The translations under genes and the position numbers were made by a program. A DNA stretch of 5,680 bases from Elusimicrobiota bacterium (GTDB lineage Bacteria > Elusimicrobiota > Elusimicrobia > Elusimicrobiales > UBA9959): the NCBI GenBank assembly GCA_022703115.1, contig JAKLEK010000103.1:1-5680 (forward strand), in the 5' to 3' direction. Positions 1 to 5,413 of this stretch are shown here, piece by piece. The notes under the pieces were generated by a model. It was not told where the DNA came from and searched no databases. It saw only the letters and a list, made by a program, of their open reading frames with translations. Every line of letters starts with the position of its first letter. The stretch's first letter is position 1.

Positions 1-498
1 ACGGTATTCGGCCAGGCAATCCGGGCACATCCTGAACCCGGCCATAGTGGTAAAGGGCCGGTCATATGGTATCCCTCTGACTATCGTAAAACGGGGGCCG
101 CAATTGGTGCAGTTAGTGAACGGATAGAGATACCGCCTGTCCAGCGGGTCCGATAATTCCCGTCTGCAGTCCCGGCAGAGGCCCAGGTCGGCAGGGATCC
201 TCGCCTCGGCCGCGGCTTCCCCCCCGCTAGGCGCTATCTCGAACGCTCCGTCCGCCTTGAGGGCGGCGGCTGAAACCTTGATGGAATCTATGGAGGCGGC
301 GGGAGGCTTGAGCGCTTGCAGGTCCTTTATGAAACGTCCGACCGCGCCGGACGCTCCCTGGACCTCTATGGTGACGCCGGAAGCGTCGTTCTTCACCCAG
401 CCGGAAAGGAGGCTTTCCGACGCCAGACGGTGAACGTGAGGCCTGAACCCCACCCCCTGGACCACTCCCCTGACAGCTATTCGCTTCCGTACTTTCAT
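1..498 (-). CDS. hypF: HypF, carbamoyltransferase for [NiFe]-hydrogenase maturation (N-terminal 166 residues, cut by window edge)
   Basis: HypF uses carbamoyl phosphate and ATP to make carbamoyl-adenylate and passes the carbamoyl group to the C-terminal Cys of HypE, the first step of cyanide ligand synthesis in the cytoplasm. The reading frame is open from ATG at 498 to the window edge. Residues 1-90 form an acylphosphatase domain with VVQGVGFRP (12-20, catalytic Arg19) and GWVKND with Asn37. A zinc-finger region follows, with cysteines 108, 111, 130, 133, 158 and 161 in the spacing CX2C-X18-CX2C-X24-CX2C, which is the HypF pattern. The YrdC-like and Kae1-like domains of the usual ~750-residue protein must lie beyond the window. 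Its ATG shares one base with the hypE stop (TGATG), and no Shine-Dalgarno sequence sits at normal distance; the nearest, GGAGGG, is about 24 bases upstream. Translation therefore probably depends on coupling to hypE. Identification is secure; whether the rest of the gene is intact cannot be seen. Confidence 0.97.
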   Translation of the reverse strand, partial: MKVRKRIAVRGVVQGVGFRPHVHRLASESLLSGWVKNDASGVTIEVQGASGAVGRFIKDLQALKPPAASIDSIKVSAAALKADGAFEIAPSGGEAAAEARIPADLGLCRDCRRELSDPLDRRYLYPFTNCTNCGPRFTIVRGIPYDRPFTTMAGFRMCPDCLAEYR

Positions 499-1505
499 CA
501 GCAGATGCGCGGCAGCTGTTCGCCCTCCAGCATAAGTACCAGCCGCGTTCCGCCTATGGCCGTCCGGAGCCTGACCTGGGGTTTTCCTCTGACGACCCGC
601 CCGATGATCCCGGCCTCCCGGCCGTACCTGTCGGACCGAAGGGCGGCGACTATCCCGGCGGCGTCCCGATAGGGCGCGAAAATTACGGCCTTTCCCTCGT
701 TGGCCGCGTAGAGCGGGTCCAGACCCAGCAGCCGGCATGCGCTGTCGACCGCCGGGGATACCGGTATAAGTTCTTCCTCTATCTCGATCGCCGAACGGCA
801 GGACGCGGCGGCTTCGTTGAGCACCGTGCCCAGACCTCCGCGGGTTATGTCCCTCATCGCGCGGATCCGCGGCGACGCGGACAACGCTCCGGCGAGCATA
901 GCGTTAAGGGGGGCGGCGTCGCTCCTGATGTTTCCGGACAGTCCCAGCCCGTTCCTCGCGTTCATGACGGCCACGCCATGGTCGCCGAGGCGGCCGCTCA
1001 GGATCACCGCGTCTCCAGGCCTTATACCGGCCGAGGAAAGTTTTACGCCCTTCGGGATCAGGCCGACACCGGAAGTGTTGATGAAAAGTTTGTCCGCCTT
1101 CCCCTTCTCAACGACCTTGGTGTCGCCGGTGGCGATAAAGACCCCCGCCTCCCGCGCGGCGAGCCGCATCGAAGAGACCACGCGCCTGAGCAGCGCCAGA
1201 GGGAACCCTTCCTCTATTATGAAACCGGCCGAAATAGCCAGCGGCCTGGCACCCTGGACCGACAGGTCGTTGACCGTGCCGCAGACCGCGATGCGCCCTA
1301 TATCCCCGCCCGGGAAGAAAAGAGGGTCGACCACGTACGAATCGGTGGTGAAGGCTATGGTCTCTTTCCCGGCCTTCAGCCTGGCGGCGTCCTCCAGTGG
1401 TTCCAGCGCCGGGTTAGAGAAAGCCTTAAGGAAGAGGGCCGCGGTCAGTTCCCGGCTCAGGCGCCCGCCGCTCCCATGTCCCAGTTTTACCGTGTCTTCC
1501 TGCAT
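498..1505 (-). CDS. hypE: HypE, hydrogenase maturation protein (carbamoyl dehydratase)
   Basis: HypE carries the carbamoyl group received from HypF on its last cysteine, dehydrates it with ATP to a thiocyanate, and donates cyanide to iron on HypC-HypD. The 335 residues match the family length. Visible motifs of this PurM/AIR-synthase-type ATPase are HGSGG (10-14), FTTDSYVV (52-59), CGTVNDL (75-81), TGDTKVV (126-132) and RDITRGGLGT (218-227). The protein ends in PRIC (332-335), the C-terminal motif with the modified Cys, so the chain is complete and should be active. The ATG at 1505 puts HGSGG at the usual distance from the N-terminus. GGAGG lies 3 bases before it and AGGCGG about 9 bases before. 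The start lies 19 bases inside the end of the lysR gene, and the stop runs into the hypF start, so hypE is co-translated with both neighbours. Confidence 0.98.
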   Translation of the reverse strand: MQEDTVKLGHGSGGRLSRELTAALFLKAFSNPALEPLEDAARLKAGKETIAFTTDSYVVDPLFFPGGDIGRIAVCGTVNDLSVQGARPLAISAGFIIEEGFPLALLRRVVSSMRLAAREAGVFIATGDTKVVEKGKADKLFINTSGVGLIPKGVKLSSAGIRPGDAVILSGRLGDHGVAVMNARNGLGLSGNIRSDAAPLNAMLAGALSASPRIRAMRDITRGGLGTVLNEAAASCRSAIEIEEELIPVSPAVDSACRLLGLDPLYAANEGKAVIFAPYRDAAGIVAALRSDRYGREAGIIGRVVRGKPQVRLRTAIGGTRLVLMLEGEQLPRIC

Positions 1506-2422
1506 GCGCCTCCGCCGCCTGACGGGCGATCGGTCCCGTAGTTCTCCGGGAACATATCGAGAAAGGCCTTGGCCGGGACCGAAAGCCTTCGGGACCTGTT
1601 ATACATGAGGTAGAGCGGCCGGGAAACCTCCGCGTCCGAAAAACGCACGATGTGCAGCTTGCTTTCCCGCTCGTGCTCCCGCACCACCGAAGAGGGAAGG
1701 ATCGCCAGCCCGACCCCGGATGAAACGGCGGTCTTGATGGTTTCCACGTTATCGAGTTCCATTTTCAGGTTCACCTTCACGCCGCGGCTTTTCAACAATC
1801 CGTCTATGTACTTCCGGGAAGGGACGGCCTTGGTGAAAAAAATGAAATCGCGGCCGGCCACTTCCGACATGGACACGCAGCGCTTGTCGGCCAGTTTGTC
1901 GGACATGCCGGTCAGAAGCACCATCTCCTCTTCGCCTATAGGGCGCATGGTCACCCCGGGAAGCCTTTTGTACGGATAAGCCATTATCCCGAAATCCGCG
2001 CTGCCTGAAACCACGTCCCCTGGTATCTGGGATAAATGCCTGTACTCCACGCTTATTTTCGTGGTGGGATGCTCGGACATGAACCTCTTCATGTAATCCT
2101 GAAGGACGTAGACCCCGGCGCTGTATATGGTAGAGATCTTGATCTCCTCCGCGCCCTTCGCGGCCGAAAGCTGCTTGATGGCCGACATGGCGTTCTCGTA
2201 CACGAGCACGATCTTCTTGGCCGCCGCGTAGAATTTCTCCCCGCACTGGGTCAGCTCTATCTTGCTGGCCGTCCTGGTGAACAGCCGCCCCTTCAGCACC
2301 AGCTCCAGCTTCTTTATCTGCTGGCTGACGGCGGACTGGGATATGTAGTTAAGCCTGGCGGTCTTGGAAAAACTGCCGGTGTCCACGAGGTCCCTGAAAA
2401 CTTTCAAAGTTTCGATGTTCAT
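1487..2422 (-). CDS. LysR-type transcriptional regulator embedded in the hyp operon
   Basis: This is a 311-residue LysR-family DNA-binding protein. Residues 1-60 form the winged helix-turn-helix (FSKTARLNYISQSAVSQQIK, then KGRLFTRT). A linker helix runs to about residue 88. From about 91 to 290 there is a periplasmic-binding-protein-like effector domain, with the typical SSGVGLAILP at 234-243. I chose the ATG at 2422, since MNIETLKVF is a standard LysR start. It overlaps the hypD stop as ATGA and is preceded by GGAGG (3-base spacer) inside the last hypD codons. An in-frame ATG at 2476 would add 18 residues with no family resemblance. The tail from about residue 295 (GTDRPSGGGG...) extends past the expected domain end and overlaps hypE by 19 bases. 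The effector and targets cannot be read from sequence. The position suggests control of the hyp operon or hydrogenase genes, but this is inference. LysR genes inside hyp operons are not part of the classical arrangement. Confidence 0.95.
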   Translation of the reverse strand: MNIETLKVFRDLVDTGSFSKTARLNYISQSAVSQQIKKLELVLKGRLFTRTASKIELTQCGEKFYAAAKKIVLVYENAMSAIKQLSAAKGAEEIKISTIYSAGVYVLQDYMKRFMSEHPTTKISVEYRHLSQIPGDVVSGSADFGIMAYPYKRLPGVTMRPIGEEEMVLLTGMSDKLADKRCVSMSEVAGRDFIFFTKAVPSRKYIDGLLKSRGVKVNLKMELDNVETIKTAVSSGVGLAILPSSVVREHERESKLHIVRFSDAEVSRPLYLMYNRSRRLSVPAKAFLDMFPENYGTDRPSGGGGACRKTR

Positions 2423-3552
2423 TGTCCTCCATATTTGAACCAAGCGGCGCAGGCCCCTTCGGACGAGACCATGCACGGCCCCACGGCGTGCGAAGGCGAA
2501 CAGGCCTTCCCGAAAAGTCGGCAGTCGGAAGGCGAGGCTTTACCCAGAAGTATGGGCCCGCAAAGACACCCCTCAGGCTCCGGCGCCTCGCGGTAGGAAA
2601 GCCCGAAACGCCCTGCGGCGTCGAACTCCGAGAAAGCGCGGCTGAAGCCCAGGCCGGACCCCTCTATAAGCCCTATGGAGCGCCATCTGGCTCCGGTAAC
2701 GGAAAAGACCTCCCGCATCACCTCGACCGCCCGCGGATTCCCCCCGGTACGCACCGCCCGTCCGTACTCGGACTCGACCGAAGGTCTACCGGAAACTATC
2801 TGCCGCAGCAGCATGTTCACGCCGGCCACGATATCCAGCGGTTCAAAACCGGTAACGACACAGGGCACGGAATACTTATCCGCTACAAAGCGGTACGGGT
2901 CCAGTCCTATAACGGCGCTCACGTGCCCGGGAAGCATGAAGCCGGATATATTGTGCCCAGGCGCCTTCAACAGCAGCTCCAGCGCGGGCGGAACCAGCTT
3001 GAAAAACGGAAGGACGGAGAAATTGCTGACTTTCTCTTCTGCGGCCCTGAGCACGGCGCCGGCCACCACCGGAGCGGTGGTCTCGAACCCCACACCTATA
3101 AAGACCACCTGTCTGTCCCGTTCCTGCAGGGCGAGGGACACCGCGTCGGCGGGAGAATAAACGATCCTCACCGAAGCCCCTTTCTCCCGCATGGTCTGAA
3201 GGTCGAACCCCGAGGACCCCTTCACCTTCAGCATATCCCCGAAGGTGGCGATAATAACTCCGGGCCTGGCTGCCAGTTCAAGGACCATGTCCAGATCGCC
3301 CTGTGCGGTGACGCAGACCGGGCAGCCAGGCCCGGACAGCATCCTCAGCCCCTCAGGCAACATACGCCTGAGACCGCTGGCAGCTATCGCCATGGTATGC
3401 GAGCCGCATACCTCCATCAGCGAGATCGGCCTCCCGGTCCGGGACGAAGCCTCTCCGGTCAGACGCCGCATATCCAGCAGGGCGGACGAGGCCATAGCGC
3501 GGTCGCGCCAGAACGAAGGATCGAAGGCGCTTTTATTTCCCGTTCCTTTCAC
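2419..3552 (-). CDS. hypD: HypD, [4Fe-4S] scaffold for Fe(CN)2CO assembly
   Basis: HypD pairs with HypC to form the scaffold on which the Fe(CN)2CO group is assembled. The 377 residues match the family length. Conserved elements are MEVCGSHT with Cys49, GPGCPVC with Cys77 and Cys80, ATFGDMLKV (102-110), GVGFETTAP (153-161), LPGHVSAVIG (207-216) and GFEPLD (235-240). The C-terminal cysteine-rich end holds Cys329, 331, 344, 351, 360 and 368, finishing in VSSEGACAAWFKY; cysteines in this region bind the [4Fe-4S] cluster. The chosen start is GTG at 3552, 20 bases inside hypC, with GAGGAG 10 bases upstream. An in-frame ATG 19 codons later (MASSALL) is an alternative, so the exact start is less sure than the identity. 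The stop overlaps the lysR start by 4 bases. Confidence 0.97.
   Translation of the reverse strand: MKGTGNKSAFDPSFWRDRAMASSALLDMRRLTGEASSRTGRPISLMEVCGSHTMAIAASGLRRMLPEGLRMLSGPGCPVCVTAQGDLDMVLELAARPGVIIATFGDMLKVKGSSGFDLQTMREKGASVRIVYSPADAVSLALQERDRQVVFIGVGFETTAPVVAGAVLRAAEEKVSNFSVLPFFKLVPPALELLLKAPGHNISGFMLPGHVSAVIGLDPYRFVADKYSVPCVVTGFEPLDIVAGVNMLLRQIVSGRPSVESEYGRAVRTGGNPRAVEVMREVFSVTGARWRSIGLIEGSGLGFSRAFSEFDAAGRFGLSYREAPEPEGCLCGPILLGKASPSDCRLFGKACSPSHAVGPCMVSSEGACAAWFKYGGQ
2426..2430 (-). promoter_or_regulatory. Ribosome binding site of the lysR gene inside the hypD 3' end
   Basis: GGAGG is formed by the last Gly-Gly codons of hypD and lies 3 bases before the ATG at 2422, a short spacing. Together with the ATGA stop-start overlap it points to translational coupling of the regulator to hypD and supports the 311-residue form over the longer one. 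Confidence 0.6.
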
Positions 3553-3763
3553 GTCCGTACATCTCCTCGAAAAGTTTAAGGGTCTCCTCGGCCTCGGACC
3601 GTTCCAGCAGCGTTATGGCGAATCCGGCGTGGACAAGGACGTAGTCCCCTTTTTTCGCGCCTTCCACCAGGTCCAGCGCGACCGTTCTCACGGCCCCGCT
3701 GAAATCCACTTCGGCGTTCTTCCCGGTTATCGAAATTATTTTTCCCGGCACCGCGATGCACAT
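3533..3763 (-). CDS. hypC: HypC/HupF-family hydrogenase maturation chaperone
   Basis: HypC is a small chaperone that binds HypD and iron, and then carries the Fe(CN)2CO group to the hydrogenase large subunit precursor. The 76-residue product begins MCIAVPGKI, the family signature in which Cys2 becomes N-terminal after Met removal and binds iron. It continues as a small beta-barrel with GDYVLVHAGFAI (39-50, including His45) and a charged C-terminal helix. Length is normal. The ATG at 3763 has GGAG with a 5-base spacer. It is the first gene after the intergenic promoter, and its end overlaps the hypD start by 20 bases. The sequence does not distinguish HypC from paralogues such as HybG, but the single copy beside hypD favours HypC. 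Confidence 0.97.
   Translation of the reverse strand: MCIAVPGKIISITGKNAEVDFSGAVRTVALDLVEGAKKGDYVLVHAGFAITLLERSEAEETLKLFEEMYGRERNGK
3563..3568 (-). promoter_or_regulatory. Ribosome binding site supporting the GTG start of hypD
   Basis: GAGGAG on the minus strand lies within the hypC coding sequence, 10 bases before GTG at 3552. The ATG directly behind it (3562-3560) is in the hypC frame, not the hypD frame. The spacing is slightly long but acceptable, and it favours the GTG over the later in-frame ATG. Confidence 0.6.
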
Positions 3764-3792
3764 AGGAGCTCCGTCAAGCCGTCACGAACGGC

Positions 3793-3811
3793 ATATAAGT
3801 TTTATTAATAT
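3793..3811 (-). promoter_or_regulatory. Candidate LysR-type operator (T-N11-A dyad)
   Basis: On the minus strand the 19 bases ATATTAATAAAACTTATAT form an interrupted dyad: ATAT-N11-ATAT, with 6 of 9 symmetric pairs matching and the T-N11-A core typical of LysR-family sites. It covers roughly -4 to +15 of the predicted start, a position better suited to repression or autoregulation than to activation. The LysR gene in the same operon is the obvious candidate binder. AT-rich sequence yields such dyads by chance, so confidence is low. Confidence 0.35.
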
Positions 3812-3814
3812 CTG

Positions 3815-3823
3815 ATTATACCA
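3815..3823 (-). promoter_or_regulatory. Extended -10 promoter of hypC-hypD-lysR-hypE-hypF
   Basis: On the minus strand the sequence reads TGGTATAAT: a perfect TATAAT (3820-3815) preceded by the TGn extension (3823-3821). The hexamer 17 bases upstream (GGCAAC, 3843-3838) is a poor -35, which the extended -10 could offset. Transcription would start near 3808, giving an untranslated leader of about 45 bases before the hypC ATG. The local AT-rich patch stands out from GC-rich surroundings. Sigma-70 type recognition is inferred from consensus only. Confidence 0.7.
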
Positions 3824-3856
3824 AGTTTAAGCGGGATGTTGCCGCCGCCATAAAGG

Positions 3857-3895
3857 CTCTGGACGCTGCCAGGCCGGGGGCCTGCGGCCTCAGAG
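3857..3895 (-). terminator. Nested hairpin after the upstream operon, possible terminator
   Basis: An inner stem CAGGCC/GGCCTG with a CCC loop (3884-3870) sits inside an outer pairing of CTCTG (3895-3891) with CAGAG (3861-3857). It begins 5 bases after the stop codon of the membrane methyltransferase-like gene. No run of T follows on the minus strand (the next bases are CCTTTATGG), so it is not a textbook intrinsic terminator. It may act as a weak terminator or as a 3' end stabiliser. Confidence 0.4.
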
Positions 3896-3900
3896 AAAGG

Positions 3901-5409
3901 TCATAACGACCGGCCGTACTTATACTCCGTAATGAGGTTTCGGTCGGTAATGATCTCGAGTTCCCGGCCGGCGGCGGAATAGCGGCGCGCCACCTCCTCC
4001 GGAGTGAGCAGCGGCAGTTTCAAATGAGCGGCAATAACGCTCCCGCTCCCGGCGGGATAGAGGGGGCGGCCGTCGATGGTCAGCCCGGATAATTTCCGGA
4101 AAGCCGCCGGCTCGCTCAGTTTATGGCGCCAGTCCGCGTCTGACGCGATCACGAAGTTCTCGTACAGATAAGCGTGCCGGAAAACGGAAGCCGCCGTCCT
4201 GAAGGCGTCCGGGGATCCTGTGGCGTTGTACGCGATCACCGCTCCGGGGGCCATGTGTCGTCTGACCAGCCGCAAGAACTCCGCCGATAGCAATCCCGTG
4301 CTGTAAGCGCGCCAGTAGAACGTCGTATTCATGACGATCAGGTCGTAGCGCTTTCCAGAGTTCGCCTTAAGCCAGCGGCGTCCGTCGTCTATATGCAGGC
4401 TCACCCTGGGATCGCGCAGGCCGGAGGCCTGGGCCGGATATCCGGAGATAAGCGCAAGGTACCCGGGATTTATCTCCACGACATCGATCCGCTCCACGTG
4501 AGGGAACCCGGTGACGATCTTCAGCCAGGAACCGACGGAAAGACCGATCATAAGGACGCGCCGGGGGGTTTCCACCAGCGCGGAAGTGACGATGACCCGG
4601 TTAAGATGATTGGAGTTCTTCACCGGGTCCAGGTTCGTCTGCCCGTCGTACACATTCCCGCCGAAGATCACGTTCCCCCCCGCCCCGCCCTCGTATGCGA
4701 CTATCACCCCGTACTGGTTCTCTATGATACGGAGGATACGGCCATATCCGGAAGACGCGGCCCTCGCTATAAAGCCATTCGGGTCAGAGGTCGTTAACGC
4801 CAGCGAATAAACGCAGGCCACCGCGATCAGGCCCCGTACCGCCGGACCCGGCAGGCCGGAGCGGACAAGGCAGAGCAGTCCTGTAAGACACGTGAATCCA
4901 GACACGACAATGAAATTACGCTGGGTGGAAAAGAAAGCCAGCAGGACCACACCCGTGAACACCGGCCCCAGGGTCGCCCCCATTATATTGGAAACGTAAA
5001 CGTAAGACAATCTCCGCCCGGACCGGGCCGAAACGGCCTGAACGCTCAGATGGTGCGCAACCGGGAATACCACGGCCTTCAGCGCCGCGGTGCCGATCAT
5101 GCCGATCCCGCCTGTCAGCAGCCCGAAACCAGAAGAAGCGGAGACGGAATAAAGCCAGGGGAACGCGATATCCCCCGCGCAGGAGAGAAGCAATGCGGCT
5201 GCGCAAACCCGCCATAGGTCCGCGCCCTTCCTGCAGAATATGCCGCCGATATGCGCGCCCAGAGAGATGCCGATCAGATAAAAAGCCAGGACGAAAGCGA
5301 AAGCCTGCGGAAGGGAGTGGTTCGCGAACGAAAAAAGCCGCACCCAGAGGATCTCCATGCTCAGGGATAAAAAACCGGTAACGAAAGAAAGCAGGCAGAG
5401 AAAAAGCAC
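3901..5409 (-). CDS. Membrane protein fused to a spermidine-synthase-like methyltransferase domain
   Basis: This 502-residue protein has two parts. Residues 1-205 are strongly hydrophobic with about six or seven membrane segments, and carry family markers LSMEILWVRLFSF (15-28) and SNIMGATLGPVFTG (140-153). Residues 220-420 resemble the Rossmann-fold domain of spermidine synthases: YGVIVAYE (233-240), YDGQTNLD (254-261), motif I VLMIGLSVGSW (285-295), the acidic VVEINP (310-315), DDGRRWL (341-347), YDLIVMN (355-361) and LLSAEFL (373-379). Where spermidine synthases usually have an Asp after the YDxI strand, this protein reads MNTT. The glycine-rich loop is also weak (GLSVGS). It may therefore bind a nucleotide or SAM-like ligand without making polyamines. 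The start is GTG at 5409 with AGGAGA at normal distance. It lies 4 bases after a related membrane gene, clearly in one operon. The true substrate is unknown. Confidence 0.85.
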   Translation of the reverse strand: MLFLCLLSFVTGFLSLSMEILWVRLFSFANHSLPQAFAFVLAFYLIGISLGAHIGGIFCRKGADLWRVCAAALLLSCAGDIAFPWLYSVSASSGFGLLTGGIGMIGTAALKAVVFPVAHHLSVQAVSARSGRRLSYVYVSNIMGATLGPVFTGVVLLAFFSTQRNFIVVSGFTCLTGLLCLVRSGLPGPAVRGLIAVACVYSLALTTSDPNGFIARAASSGYGRILRIIENQYGVIVAYEGGAGGNVIFGGNVYDGQTNLDPVKNSNHLNRVIVTSALVETPRRVLMIGLSVGSWLKIVTGFPHVERIDVVEINPGYLALISGYPAQASGLRDPRVSLHIDDGRRWLKANSGKRYDLIVMNTTFYWRAYSTGLLSAEFLRLVRRHMAPGAVIAYNATGSPDAFRTAASVFRHAYLYENFVIASDADWRHKLSEPAAFRKLSGLTIDGRPLYPAGSGSVIAAHLKLPLLTPEEVARRYSAAGRELEIITDRNLITEYKYGRSL

Positions 5410-5413
5410 CTTT

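Larger units (their letters stand above)
3764..3900. other. Intergenic region holding the hyp operon promoter
   Basis: This 137-base gap is the only real non-coding stretch in the window and separates the two minus-strand blocks. Its half next to the upstream gene is GC-rich and contains a nested hairpin. Its half next to hypC is AT-rich and contains a strong extended -10 element and a LysR-type dyad. I see no short coding sequence with a ribosome binding site in it. Confidence 0.8.

Noticed and set aside
817..1608. A 263-codon plus-strand open frame opposite hypE
   Set aside because: Antisense to hypE with Ser/Pro/Arg-rich composition and no recognisable domain; a frame shadow.
1487..2422. 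Recent insertion of the lysR gene as a mobile or transferred cassette
   Set aside because: There are no flanking repeats, remnants or junction spacers, and overlapping stop-start codons on both sides argue against a recent insertion.
2423..2476. Longer lysR form starting at ATG 2476
   Set aside because: The 18 extra residues are unlike LysR N-termini and come from hypD coding sequence; the ATG at 2422 has a ribosome binding site and the usual start MNIETLKVF.
2036..2596. A 186-codon plus-strand open frame across the lysR/hypD junction
   Set aside because: It crosses two well-supported genes on the other strand and shows no domain or convincing ribosome binding site.
2422..3579. A 385-codon plus-strand open frame opposite hypD
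   Set aside because: It is antisense to a certain hypD gene, has no family resemblance and low-complexity Pro/Gly/Arg/His-rich composition; high GC content explains the lack of stops.
3824..3880. A sigma-54 promoter, as known in front of some hyp operons
   Set aside because: I looked for GG-N10-GC with the TGGCAC/TTGCA context on the minus strand; TGGCAG and TGGCGG occur, but no GC lies at the right distance in context.
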